Shown: piece by piece, positions 24,822-33,898 of the stretch
Layout of the letters: every line of letters starts with the position of its first letter
How positions within the stretch are numbered: the first letter of the stretch is position 1
From: Halomicroarcula saliterrae
GTDB lineage: Archaea > Halobacteriota > Halobacteria > Halobacteriales > Haloarculaceae
DNA: 64,000 nucleotides
NCBI RefSeq assembly: GCF_031624395.1
Contig: NZ_JAMQON010000001.1
Coordinates: 744,001 to 808,000 of the forward strand
Direction of reading: 5' to 3'
The notes under the pieces: generated by a model
The model's database searches: none
What the model saw: the letters and a program-made list of their open reading frames with translations, nothing else
What the model was told of the DNA's origin: nothing
Made by a program: the position numbers and the translations under genes

Positions 24822-26480
24822 ATGCACGAGGAGCGTTCCTGGTGGAAGGAAGCGGTCGTCTACCAGATCTATCCCCGGAGTTTTGCCGACAGCGACGGCG
24901 ACGGCGTCGGCGACTTGCAGGGGATTATCGACCGGCTGGACCACGTCGCATCGCTGGGTGTCGACGTCATCTGGCTCAACCCTGTCTACGAGTCGCCACA
25001 GGCCGACAACGGCTACGATATCAGCGACTACCGGGCCATCCACGACGAGTACGGCACGATGGCCGACTGGGAGGCGCTGCTGGAAGCGGTCCACGACCGC
25101 GACATGAAGCTCATCATGGACCTCGTGGTCAACCACACCGCCACCGACCACGAGTGGTTCCAGCGGTCCCGGCGCGACGAGGACGGCTACCGGGAGTACT
25201 ACTACTGGCACGACGGCGAGGAGCCGCCAAACAACTGGGAGAGCGGGTTCGGCGGGTCGGCCTGGGCCGACGACTCCGAGGCCGGACTGCAGTATCTCCA
25301 CCTCTTCGACGAGACCCAGGCCGACCTGAACTGGGACAACGACGACGTCCGCGAGGACGTCTACGAGATGATGAACTGGTGGCTGGAGAAGGGCATCGAC
25401 GGGTTCCGGATGGACGTTATCAACCTCGTCTCGAAGCCCGATGGGCTACCCGACGGCGACCCCGACAGCGACTGGGTCGGCATCGAGCAGTTCGCCAACG
25501 GCCCCGACGCCGAGACGTACCTCTCGGAGATGGCCGCGGCCACCTACGACGACTACGACACGATGACCGTCGGGGAGTGTCTCGACGTCGACCCGGAGAC
25601 GGCCGGCGACTACGTGAGCGAGGACGGACCGCTCGATATGCTGTTTCACTTCGAGCATATGTTCGTCGACGCCGCCGACGGCTGGCTCTCGCCCGCCGAG
25701 TGGGACCTCCCCGACCTCAAGGCCGTGCTGTCGAAGTGGCAGACGGAGCTCGACGGCTGGAACTCGCTGTACCTGACGAACCACGACCAGCCCCGCATCG
25801 TCTCGCGCTTCGGCGACGACGGCGAGTACCGCCGCGAGTCCGGCAAACTGCTCGGTACGCTCCTCTTTACCCTCTCCGGGACGCCCTACGTCTACCAGGG
25901 CCAGGAGATCGGGATGACGAACTACCCGTGGTCGAGCCTCGACGAACTCGACGACCTCCAGTCCATCGGGAAGGTCGAGGCGGCCATCGAGGCCGGCGAG
26001 ATAGACGGGTTCGAGGACGTACGGGAGATTGTCAGGGCCCGCTCGCGGGACAACGCCCGGACGCCGATGCAGTGGTCGGACGACGAAAACGCCGGCTTCA
26101 CCGACGGCGAGCCGTGGCTCCCGGTCAACCCCGAGTACGAATCGGTCAACGTGGCCGCCGCCGAGTCCGACGAGGACTCGATACTCCACTACTATCGGGA
26201 GCTCGTGGCACTGCGGGAGCGCCACGAGACACTGGTTTACGGGACGTATAACCTTCTCCTTCCGGACCACGAATCGGTATGGGCCTACCGGATGGAGCTG
26301 GACGGCGACGCCGTCCTCGTGACCCTGAACGTCGACGACAGCGAGACGACGGTGACCCTGGAGGACGCCGCCGGGACCACGGAACTGCTGCTCTCGAACT
26401 ACGCCGAGCCGACGGAGACGGGCGCCACGCTGACGCTTCGGCCCTACGAGGCGCGTGTCTACGAACTGGAGGCACAATGA
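24822..26480 (+). CDS. GH13 alpha-glucosidase, copy 1
   Basis: Protein of 552 residues of the oligo-1,6-glucosidase/alpha-glucosidase group, cytoplasmic since it has no signal. Motifs are WWKEAVVYQIYPRSFADS, DLVVNH, GFRMDVINL (nucleophile Asp), MTVGECLDV (acid/base Glu) and NHDQPR (third Asp), then a C-terminal beta domain. It should release glucose from the end of imported alpha-glucosides. Its stop overlaps the start of copy 2 (ATGA). The start is chosen from the TATA spacing. Confidence 0.93.
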   Translation: MHEERSWWKEAVVYQIYPRSFADSDGDGVGDLQGIIDRLDHVASLGVDVIWLNPVYESPQADNGYDISDYRAIHDEYGTMADWEALLEAVHDRDMKLIMDLVVNHTATDHEWFQRSRRDEDGYREYYYWHDGEEPPNNWESGFGGSAWADDSEAGLQYLHLFDETQADLNWDNDDVREDVYEMMNWWLEKGIDGFRMDVINLVSKPDGLPDGDPDSDWVGIEQFANGPDAETYLSEMAAATYDDYDTMTVGECLDVDPETAGDYVSEDGPLDMLFHFEHMFVDAADGWLSPAEWDLPDLKAVLSKWQTELDGWNSLYLTNHDQPRIVSRFGDDGEYRRESGKLLGTLLFTLSGTPYVYQGQEIGMTNYPWSSLDELDDLQSIGKVEAAIEAGEIDGFEDVREIVRARSRDNARTPMQWSDDENAGFTDGEPWLPVNPEYESVNVAAAESDEDSILHYYRELVALRERHETLVYGTYNLLLPDHESVWAYRMELDGDAVLVTLNVDDSETTVTLEDAAGTTELLLSNYAEPTETGATLTLRPYEARVYELEAQ

Positions 26481-28189
26481 CCGACACACAGCAACAGACC
26501 GGTCGGCTCGTCCCGGAGGACGAGCGCACGTGGTGGAAGGAGTCGGTCGTCTACCAGATTTACCCGCGGAGTTTCGCGGACAGCAACGGCGACGGCGTCG
26601 GCGACATCCCTGGTATCATCGACCGGCTGGACCACGTCGCGGACCTGGGCGTCGACGTCATCTGGCTCAACCCGGTCTACGAGTCGCCCCAGCGTGACAA
26701 CGGCTACGATATCAGCGACTACCGGGCCATCCACGACGAGTACGGGACGATGGCCGACTGGGAGGCGCTGCTGGAAGCGGTTCACGACCGCGGGATGAAA
26801 CTCGTGATGGACCTCGTGGTCAACCACACCTCCGTCGACCACGACTGGTTCCAGCGGTCCCGGGCCCGCGACCCCGAGTACGAGGACTACTACATCTGGC
26901 GCGAGGGCGACGGCGACGGGCCGCCCAACAACTGGGAGTCCTTCTTCGGTGGCTCCGCCTGGGAGTACGACGAGAAGCGGGGCGAGTACTACCTCCACCT
27001 CTACGACACGTCCCAGCCCGACCTGAACTGGCGCAACCCCGCGGTCCGGCAGGACATCTTCGACACCATCGAGTGGTGGCTGGAGAAGGGTATCGACGGC
27101 TTCCGGATGGACGTCATCAACCTGCTCTCGAAGGCGCCGGGACTCCCGGACGGCGACCCGGACGGCGAGTGGGTGGGGTCGGAGCACTTCGTCGACGGGC
27201 CGGAGATGCTGCCCTATCTCGAAGCGCTCGACGAGCAGGTGCTCTCGAACTACGACATCCTGACCGTCGGCGAGATGCCCCAGCTGACCGTCGAGACGGC
27301 CCGCCGGTACGCCGGCGAGGACGGGCCGCTGGACATGGCCTTTCACTTCCAGCACACGAAACTGGACTACGACGGCGGGGAGCGGTGGGCCGTCGGCGAC
27401 TGGGAGCTCCCGGAGCTCAAGGAGATAACCCGCCGCTGGCACCGGGGGCTCGACGACGACGGCTGGAACGCCCTGTACTGGGAGAATCACGACCAGCCCC
27501 GGGTCGTCTCCCGGTACGGCGACCCCGAGAACTACCGCCACGAGTCGGCGACACTGCTCGGCACCTTCATGCTGACCCGCTCGGGGACGCCCTACGTCTA
27601 CCAGGGCCAGGAGCTGGGCATGACCAACGCCGACTGGGAGTCCATGGAGAGCCTGCAGGACGTGGACGCCCAGAACCACGCCCGGAAGCTCCTCGACAGC
27701 GGCGACCACGACGAGTTCGACGATATCGCGGACGTCGTCGGCTACCGGTCGCGGGACAACGCCCGGACGCCGATGCAGTGGTCGGACGACGAAAACGCCG
27801 GCTTCACCGACGGCGAGCCGTGGCTCTCGGTCAACGCGAACTACGAGACCGTCAACGCCGCCGCGGACGGCGGCGATTCGGTCACGGAGTACTACCGGTC
27901 GCTCATCGACCTGCGAGACCAGTACGACTCGTTCGTCTACGGCCGGTACGACGACCTCCACCCGGACCACGAGCGCCTCTACGCGTACACGCAGACGCTG
28001 GACGACGCCGACGGCAGGGTCCACGAGCAGATGCTCTCCGTGTTGAACTTCTCGGAGACGACGGCGACGGTCGACCTCCCCACGACCGTCGACGGGGCGT
28101 CGCTGTTGCTCTCGAACTACGACCGCGATGCGGTGGCGCCGACGACGGACCACGAGCCCTACGAGGCCCGAGTCTTCCAGTTGGAGTAG
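26477..28189 (+). CDS. GH13 alpha-glucosidase, copy 2
   Basis: Protein of 570 residues, closely related to copy 1; its first 150 residues are nearly the same and long DNA stretches are identical. Catalytic elements are GFRMDVINL, LTVGEMPQL and NHDQPR. After the acid/base motif and in the sugar-contact loops the two copies differ (GECLDV against GEMPQL; NYPWSSL against NADWESM), so they may prefer different linkages or chain lengths. The start codon overlaps the stop of copy 1. The gene runs convergent to gfcR. Confidence 0.93.
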   Translation: MTDTQQQTGRLVPEDERTWWKESVVYQIYPRSFADSNGDGVGDIPGIIDRLDHVADLGVDVIWLNPVYESPQRDNGYDISDYRAIHDEYGTMADWEALLEAVHDRGMKLVMDLVVNHTSVDHDWFQRSRARDPEYEDYYIWREGDGDGPPNNWESFFGGSAWEYDEKRGEYYLHLYDTSQPDLNWRNPAVRQDIFDTIEWWLEKGIDGFRMDVINLLSKAPGLPDGDPDGEWVGSEHFVDGPEMLPYLEALDEQVLSNYDILTVGEMPQLTVETARRYAGEDGPLDMAFHFQHTKLDYDGGERWAVGDWELPELKEITRRWHRGLDDDGWNALYWENHDQPRVVSRYGDPENYRHESATLLGTFMLTRSGTPYVYQGQELGMTNADWESMESLQDVDAQNHARKLLDSGDHDEFDDIADVVGYRSRDNARTPMQWSDDENAGFTDGEPWLSVNANYETVNAAADGGDSVTEYYRSLIDLRDQYDSFVYGRYDDLHPDHERLYAYTQTLDDADGRVHEQMLSVLNFSETTATVDLPTTVDGASLLLSNYDRDAVAPTTDHEPYEARVFQLE

Positions 28190-28249
28190 CCCCGCCCACG
28201 ACGCCCACCTGAGCCGGTCAGCGGTCGACTGTGCGCCGTTTCCGGTCGC

Positions 28250-28891
28250 TCAGGCCGACGACTGTTCGCTGCCGACCCGGATGACCTGCAGCAGCGAGTA
28301 CACGGGGACGCCGTTGATGTCCTCGATGCCGCGTTTGTCGGCGAGCACCACGCAGGCGATGGGGTTTCCGCCCTGCTGCTGGATGGCCTCGACGGTCTCG
28401 GTCATCGTGTTGCCGCTGGTGATGGTGTCGTCGACGACGTAGCAGTCGCGGTCCCGAATCTGGGCGAAGTTCCGGGAGAAGGAGCCGTCGGAGGTGTCGC
28501 TCTCGTCGTCGTCCCACTGGTGTTTCGACGGCGCGTAGGTGCCGAGGTCGGTGTCCAGTTCCCGGGCGACCGTCGTCGCGAGCGGCGCGCCGGCTTTCTC
28601 GATGCCGATGGTGAGGTCCACGCCCTCGCCCTGTTTCGAGAGCAGGTCGGCCATCGCACAGCCGATGTGGTGGAGGCGGTTGCTGTCACGGCCCAGCGCG
28701 GACCAGTCGACGTGGATGTCGTGGGGGCCGCTCTGGGGGACTTCCTTGGGCGTCGTGCCGGTACCGCTGCGCTCGACCAGCCAGCTCGCGGTCTCGCGGG
28801 AGACGTTCAGTTCGTCGGCGATCTCACCTTTCGAGAGCCCTCGCTCGGCGAGGTCCGCAGCACTCTCGACGAGGTCGTCGATGTTCTTCAT
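28250..28891 (-). CDS. gfcR: Sugar-catabolism regulator GfcR (HTH plus phosphoribosyltransferase-like domain)
   Basis: Protein of 213 residues. An N-terminal helix-turn-helix (GLSKGEIADELNVSRETASWL, about 18-40) is joined to a type I phosphoribosyltransferase-like domain with the PRPP loop VVDDTITSGNT (about 165). This combination was once named PyrE-like and is known in Haloferax as GfcR, an activator of glucose and fructose catabolism. Its place between alpha-glucosidases and a sugar transporter fits that role. It is one of three candidates for the protein that binds the ACAAC box. Its own promoter shows no copy of the box. Confidence 0.9.
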   Translation of the reverse strand: MKNIDDLVESAADLAERGLSKGEIADELNVSRETASWLVERSGTGTTPKEVPQSGPHDIHVDWSALGRDSNRLHHIGCAMADLLSKQGEGVDLTIGIEKAGAPLATTVARELDTDLGTYAPSKHQWDDDESDTSDGSFSRNFAQIRDRDCYVVDDTITSGNTMTETVEAIQQQGGNPIACVVLADKRGIEDINGVPVYSLLQVIRVGSEQSSA

Positions 28892-28948
28892 ACATCGATA
28901 TCTGTCCGGCAGGGCTTAATAGGCAATGTCTTTCCCCGGGGTGTCCGC

Positions 28949-29743
28949 TCAGTTCGGGAACGTATAGAGTCGCTGTTCGCAGGTGGGACAGACGAGCAGG
29001 TCGTCGGGCTCGGTCTGTGGGTCGGTGTAGCCGCCACAGCAGGACACCTCCGAGGACTGGGTCAGCGCCGTTGCACACACCGGACAGCTGTCGAGGAACA
29101 TCCGGAACGCGCGGGCGCCGGCGAGTCGGACCCGCTGGTCGGTCACCGGGTCGGACAGCGCCCGGTAGGCCGCGAGTTCCGCCACGGCGACGGGACGAGC
29201 GATGAGCGCTCCCTCCACGGCGAGCCACTCGCTATTGCCGTCCTCGAAGGGGTCTGCCGTCGGGATGGTCGGGACGGTCGCAGCCGTTTCCTTGGCGAGT
29301 GCGGCCAGCGGGAGCTCGGCCAGTCGGTCCATCTCCCGGTGCCAGGCGTCGTCGACCGGCTCCGCCGGCCGTATCACCTCGCCGTCGGCTTCGATAGCGC
29401 CGGCCGTGGCCAGTTCACCCAGTATCGTCTCGCCGTCGAGGTCCGTCGCAGTCAGCGACGCCCGTTCGAGGCGCGGCGAATCCGGCTCCTTCTCGAAGGG
29501 AGCCGTCGGGACGGGGAGGGCGGCGACGAGTTTCGGCGCGAACGCCGGCGTGTACGGCACCACGTAGCCACGCAACGCGACGGCCAGGGACCCGGCGACC
29601 ACCGCGGCCAGGCTCGCCAGCCGCCGGTCGCGCCGGTAGAGCCACAGCGCCAGCAGCCCGACGAGCCCCATGTTCACCGTCGTACACGGCCAGCATCTGT
29701 TCGAGCCGGTGTGGGCCGGCCGGCGGAAATCGTCCAACTTCAT
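28949..29743 (-). CDS. Membrane protein with C-terminal zinc ribbon
   Basis: Protein of 264 residues starting MKLDDFRRPAHTGSNRCWPCT. Two hydrophobic helices follow (about 25-65), then a mostly hydrophilic region and a C-terminal cluster of metal-ligand type (CPVCATAL, SCCGG, CPTCEQRLY). I chose this ATG since the longer frame crosses the ACAAC box and upstream promoter-like sequence. No function recognised; the pattern is common in haloarchaea. Confidence 0.7.
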   Translation of the reverse strand: MKLDDFRRPAHTGSNRCWPCTTVNMGLVGLLALWLYRRDRRLASLAAVVAGSLAVALRGYVVPYTPAFAPKLVAALPVPTAPFEKEPDSPRLERASLTATDLDGETILGELATAGAIEADGEVIRPAEPVDDAWHREMDRLAELPLAALAKETAATVPTIPTADPFEDGNSEWLAVEGALIARPVAVAELAAYRALSDPVTDQRVRLAGARAFRMFLDSCPVCATALTQSSEVSCCGGYTDPQTEPDDLLVCPTCEQRLYTFPN

Positions 29744-29786
29744 CGGACACCTCCGGGGCACTGCGAGCGACCTGTCACTGTGGGAT

Positions 29787-29832
29787 ACAACGGGTGGACG
29801 TTCATGCACTAGTATTTTACAACAGGCATTGT
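29787..29832. promoter_or_regulatory. Pair of ACAAC-type sites
   Basis: A half-site ACAACGGGTGG starts at 29787, and ACAACAGGCATTGT (11 of 14) lies at 29819-29832, 32 bp apart start to start. They sit upstream of the leftward membrane-protein gene (start 29743), and 195-240 bp before the rightward TrmB gene. The pair spacing resembles that at the transporter promoter (35 bp). Confidence 0.35.
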
Positions 29833-30026
29833 TATTGAATCGCACGGCTTCCCGCCACGACTACCAAGGGACGTGGACGACGACCCCACCGCTGGGGCCG
29901 GTAATCGACGGGCTTTCGGTACCGAAGTACGGAAGTACCCGCAATCACGTCTCAAAAATAACTGCACAGGGTGTGAAATATGCAACTACGAACCAGTAAC
30001 CGGACGACAGAGGAGCACAGAGAGGA

Positions 30027-31103
30027 ATGGACGACGACGAACTGACCACAGTACTGGAAGACGCCGGGCTCTCGCCCTATCAGGCGGAGGCCTACGTCGC
30101 ACTGCTCGGTCTCGGGACGGCCTCGGCGACAGACATCGCCGATGCGTGTGACGTTCCGGACCCGCGTATCTACGACGTCCTCCGGGACCTCGAATCGAAG
30201 GGATACATCGAGACCTTCCAGCAGGACTCCCTGACTGCCCGCGCCCACGACCCACAGGGTGTCCTCGAAAATCTCCGGTCCCGGTCGAGCAGGTATCTCG
30301 ACGCCGCGTCGGACATCGAGGACCGGTGGAACCAGCCGGAGATAACCGACCACGAAGTGAGTATCGTAAAGCGGTTCGATACGGTGCTCAAGCGGGCGAA
30401 AGAGCTCATCTCCTCGGCCGAACACCAGATACAGCTCGGCGTCGACACCGAGCAGTTCCGGGCGCTCCGGTCGGCGCTGGAGGCGGCTCACGAGCGAGGG
30501 GTGAACATCAAGCTCAGCATCTGTACCGAGCCCGACGACGACATCCCGGACGCAGCGGAGATAGAGGGGACGTGTACGGAGGCGCGCCACCGTGACATCC
30601 CGTCGCCGTTCCTCGTGCTGGTCGACCGGCGGTGGACCTGCTTTGCCCCCCACCGCCAGTCCGTCAACGAGTACGGCGTGCTCGTCAACGACCGCACGCA
30701 TACGTATCTGTTCCACTGGTTCTTCCTCACCTGTCTGTGGGAGATCTGGGAGACAGTGTACACGGTCCGGACGCCCGAGACGCCGACGACGTACGTGGAC
30801 CTGCGCCACGCCGTCCGCGACCTCGAACCGATTCTGGCCAAGGGCGCGACCGTCGAGGCCCGCATCGTGGGCTACGAGACGGAGACGAACGAGCCGGTCG
30901 ACCTGACCGGGCGGGTCGCCGATATCGACTACACCGGAAGCTCGATGGGGCGCCAGGAGCCCGTCCCGCTGGCCCAGCTGGCCGGCCGCATCACCCTCAC
31001 ACTCGACGTCGACGGCGAACTGTACGATATCGGCGGCTGGGGGGCCGTCATCGAGGCCATCGAGGCCACGGAGATCACGATTACCGACGTTCGCTACGAG
31101 TAG
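30027..31103 (+). CDS. TrmB-family sugar-responsive transcription regulator, copy 1
   Basis: Protein of 358 residues, the full-length TrmB architecture. A winged helix (LSPYQAEAYVALLGLG to RIYDVLRDLESKGYIE, about 10-75) is followed by a short coiled coil, then a PLD-like sugar-binding region and a beta-rich C-terminal domain. GAGAGGA before the ATG is a plausible Shine-Dalgarno. Members bind maltose, trehalose or glucose and control transporter and glycolysis/gluconeogenesis genes. It sits directly upstream of the sugar ABC transporter whose promoter has two ACAAC boxes, making it a strong candidate for their binding protein. Confidence 0.9.
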   Translation: MDDDELTTVLEDAGLSPYQAEAYVALLGLGTASATDIADACDVPDPRIYDVLRDLESKGYIETFQQDSLTARAHDPQGVLENLRSRSSRYLDAASDIEDRWNQPEITDHEVSIVKRFDTVLKRAKELISSAEHQIQLGVDTEQFRALRSALEAAHERGVNIKLSICTEPDDDIPDAAEIEGTCTEARHRDIPSPFLVLVDRRWTCFAPHRQSVNEYGVLVNDRTHTYLFHWFFLTCLWEIWETVYTVRTPETPTTYVDLRHAVRDLEPILAKGATVEARIVGYETETNEPVDLTGRVADIDYTGSSMGRQEPVPLAQLAGRITLTLDVDGELYDIGGWGAVIEAIEATEITITDVRYE

Positions 31104-31271
31104 TGAACACGGCAGTTATTTGATGTTTCCCCGCCCGTCAGCGGCGCCCGCGTGCCGGTGAATAAACAGTAACTCAGTTTGCGCGTTTGAGCTTTTCCAA
31201 CTCGGAAACACCGCGTACCGTTCCAGTGCCTTTATATAATGATTGTTGGGTTCAAACGGCAAATATCAGTA

Positions 31272-31285
31272 ACAATAGTTGTTGT
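31272..31285. promoter_or_regulatory. ACAAC-box, distal site of the transporter promoter
   Basis: ACAATAGTTGTTGT, 12 of 14 positions of the perfect palindrome. It lies 35 bp upstream of the proximal copy, start to start. Confidence 0.5.
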
Positions 31286-31306
31286 ACCCGGATATGGAAC
31301 TCATTA

Positions 31307-31320
31307 ACAACGGCTGTGGT
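31307..31320. promoter_or_regulatory. ACAAC-box, proximal site of the transporter promoter
   Basis: ACAACGGCTGTGGT, 12 of 14 positions. It ends about 14 bp before the TATTTAAG element near 31335-31341, the same spacing as at the alpha-glucosidase promoter. Confidence 0.5.
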
Positions 31321-31334
31321 AAATTATGGACAAT

Positions 31335-31341
31335 ATTTAAG
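31335..31341 (+). promoter_or_regulatory. TATA element of the sugar transporter operon
   Basis: ATTTAAG, about 30 nt before the ATG at 31370, which predicts an essentially leaderless mRNA. A second TATA-like run (TTTATATAA, about 31232) lies farther upstream with no obvious gene of its own. Confidence 0.5.
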
Positions 31342-31369
31342 TAGTGCCCCATAGGACGACTGAACAGAC

Positions 31370-32851
31370 ATGTCGGATAATGACACGCGCGACACACGCT
31401 CGTCCGGAGTATCACGACGGCGGTTCGTTCAGGCCGCCGGGATATCTGGTGTCACAGCCGGGTTGGCCGGCTGTGCGGACCTCATCGGTGGCGGCGGGGG
31501 GAGCGGACCGGGCCGGACGGTCACGTGGGGCTTCGACCCCGTCGCCGTCCAGAACAACGGCGATGCCATCAAACAGGCGCTGCACGACAACGGGCTCTCG
31601 GAGGACATCTCCATCGAGTTCGTCCCGCGGGACCAGGATACGGGCGCGGCCCGAGCGAACTACAACCGCCTCCTGAACGCCGGGGAGACCGACCCCGATA
31701 TGTTCCTGATGGACAACGGCTGGGCGAACATCTTCGTGCAGCGCGGCCAGCTCCAGAACCTCTCGGAGACGCTGCCCGAGGACATGCTCACCGACGTCAA
31801 CGACAACTACTTCAGTGCCTTCACGGACACTATCCGCGACCCGAGTAGCGGGAACCTCTTCGGCGTGCCGGTGTTCCCGGACTTCCCGACGATGCAGTAC
31901 CGCAAGGACCTCGTCGAGGAAGCGGGCTACAATCCGGACTCGAACAACTGGGCCACGGAGCCGATGACGTGGGAGGAGTGGTCGAACATCGCGGAAGACG
32001 TCAACGACAACGCCGACACCGACTACGGCTTCACGACCCAGTGGGACATCTACGAGGGGACCGCCTGCTGTACGTTCAACGAGGTCATGTCCTCGTGGGG
32101 TGGCGCCTACTTCGGCGGCCCCGACAACCTCTTTGGGCCCATCGGCGACCGGCCGATAACAGTGGACCAGCCCGAGACCATCAGCGCGCTGAACATGATG
32201 CGGAAGTTCGTCCACGACGAGGACGCGGAGAGCCAGTTCAGCAGCTACGGTGGGGGCTTTACTCCGACCAACATCCTCGGCTGGATCGAAGAGGCCTCCC
32301 GCGCGCCCTTCGCGGAGGGCAACTCCGTCTTCCACCGCAACTGGCCCTACTCGCTCGCGCTCACCGGGCGGAACCCGGACAACACGGACGACCCGGCGCT
32401 GGGTCAGGACCTCGGCGCCATGCCGATGCCCTACGCCGTCCCCGAAAGCGAGGCGGCCCAGCCCGGCACCGGCGGCACCACGGCCGCGCTCGGTGGCTGG
32501 CACATGACGGTCAATCCGAACATCCAGAACCAGGAGGACGTCATCGCCGTCATGCGGGCCGCGATGCAGCCGGACTTCCAGCTCGAACTCCTGTCCATTC
32601 AGGGATGGCTGCCGCCGCGGCCTGAGCTGTTCAACTCCAGCGACGCCCAGAACGTCGACGTCGTCGGCCGGTACATGGACACGCTCAAAGTCGCCGGCGA
32701 CAACACGATGGCCCGCCCGGTGACCGCCGTCTGGAGCAACCAGTCGAGCAACATCGCACAGCAGGCCAACCGCGCCGTCGGCCAGGAGACCTCCTCGGCC
32801 GACGCGATGGCGACTCTCCAGAGCGCGCTCGAAGACACCGAGTCCCAGTAA
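31370..32851 (+). CDS. Sugar ABC transporter substrate-binding lipoprotein
   Basis: Protein of 493 residues of the family-1 extracellular solute-binding type (MalE/UgpB-like). A Tat signal (SRRRFVQAAGISG) ends in the lipobox LAGC, followed by a Gly-rich linker. The body has the expected features, for example DMFLMDNGWANIF and an FGVPVFPDFPTMQYRKDLVEEAGY segment. It should capture a sugar, perhaps an alpha-glucoside such as maltose, trehalose or glucosylglycerol given its neighbours, and hand it to the two permeases downstream. First gene of a long operon. Confidence 0.9.
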   Translation: MSDNDTRDTRSSGVSRRRFVQAAGISGVTAGLAGCADLIGGGGGSGPGRTVTWGFDPVAVQNNGDAIKQALHDNGLSEDISIEFVPRDQDTGAARANYNRLLNAGETDPDMFLMDNGWANIFVQRGQLQNLSETLPEDMLTDVNDNYFSAFTDTIRDPSSGNLFGVPVFPDFPTMQYRKDLVEEAGYNPDSNNWATEPMTWEEWSNIAEDVNDNADTDYGFTTQWDIYEGTACCTFNEVMSSWGGAYFGGPDNLFGPIGDRPITVDQPETISALNMMRKFVHDEDAESQFSSYGGGFTPTNILGWIEEASRAPFAEGNSVFHRNWPYSLALTGRNPDNTDDPALGQDLGAMPMPYAVPESEAAQPGTGGTTAALGGWHMTVNPNIQNQEDVIAVMRAAMQPDFQLELLSIQGWLPPRPELFNSSDAQNVDVVGRYMDTLKVAGDNTMARPVTAVWSNQSSNIAQQANRAVGQETSSADAMATLQSALEDTESQ

Positions 32852-32916
32852 CGCTCAAGGCATAAAGAAACACAATTAATGATTATGGTGTCGAACCATC
32901 ACAGAGGGTCACGCCG

Positions 32917-33897
32917 ATGAGCACCGAGACCGGACGGGAGTCACGCCGCTCGGGCGTCCTCGTCAACGTCATGCGATGGATGGAGAACCTCAGCGATACG
33001 CAGTACGCGTATCTGCTGCTCGGCCCCGTCTTCGTTCTCCTCGGTGTCGTCGCGCTGTACCCGCTGCTTCGGACCTTCGAGCTGTCGCTGTACGCCGTAT
33101 CGCTGGATCTCACGAGTTCGAGTTTCGTCGGGATAGATAACTACGTTCAGCTGTTCACCGGGGGCAAGAACCGGTTCCTGCCGGGCGGGACGACGTTCGT
33201 CCCGTCGTCGCTGTCGTTCGAGGCCCTGCTGAACAGCGCGCTCGTGGTGACGATTATCTTCGCCGTGGTGAGCGTCCTCTTCGAGACCCTCATCGGACTG
33301 GGACAGGCGCTCATCCTCGACCAGGACTTCTACGGGCGACGGTGGGTCCGTGCGGCCATCATCATCCCGTGGGCGGTGCCTATCGTCATTCAGGGGATGA
33401 TCTTCTTCCTGATGTTCAACTCGAACGTCGGCTTCGCGACGCCGCCACTGGCCGACCTCGGCATCCTGGCCCCGACGAACACGCTGAACGACACCGCGAG
33501 CGCGACGTTCATCATCATCGTCGCCGACATCTGGAAGACGTCGGCCTTCATGGCCCTGCTCATCCTCGCCGGGCTCCAGAGCATCGACCGCGGCCTCTAC
33601 GACGTGGCCAAGGTCGCGGGCGCGAGCAAGTGGCAGCAGTTCAAGCTCATCACGTTCCCGCTCATCCTGCCGACCATCGGCGTCGCCGTGCTGTTCCGGT
33701 CCGTGCAGGCGATGCGTGTCTACGGCATCATCGACACCGTGTCGAGCTGTGCCGTGGTCCCGTCGCTTTCCTGCATGGTCGTCGCGACGTTCAACACACG
33801 TCAGGGAACCGCCGCGGCCATCGCCTTCGTCACGGCCGCCATCATCGGCATCGCCGTGATGGGACTCATCGCCTGGCAAGGGGAGGACGCGATATAA
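32917..33897 (+). CDS. Sugar ABC transporter permease, MalF type
   Basis: Protein of 326 residues with about six membrane helices and the inner-membrane permease loop that docks on the ATPase (DVAKVAGASKWQQFKLITFPLILP, EAA motif near residue 230-255). It follows the binding protein by 65 bp and is directly followed by the second permease (1 bp). Confidence 0.92.
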   Translation: MSTETGRESRRSGVLVNVMRWMENLSDTQYAYLLLGPVFVLLGVVALYPLLRTFELSLYAVSLDLTSSSFVGIDNYVQLFTGGKNRFLPGGTTFVPSSLSFEALLNSALVVTIIFAVVSVLFETLIGLGQALILDQDFYGRRWVRAAIIIPWAVPIVIQGMIFFLMFNSNVGFATPPLADLGILAPTNTLNDTASATFIIIVADIWKTSAFMALLILAGLQSIDRGLYDVAKVAGASKWQQFKLITFPLILPTIGVAVLFRSVQAMRVYGIIDTVSSCAVVPSLSCMVVATFNTRQGTAAAIAFVTAAIIGIAVMGLIAWQGEDAI

Positions 33898-33898
33898 C

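Noticed and set aside
26279-26476. Upstream extension of the second alpha-glucosidase
   Set aside because: It reads the end of copy 1 in another frame; the ATG at 26477 in the ATGA overlap gives the correct N terminus.
28250-28891. Orotate phosphoribosyltransferase (PyrE)
   Set aside because: The N-terminal helix-turn-helix and the sugar-gene setting fit the GfcR regulator rather than the pyrimidine enzyme.
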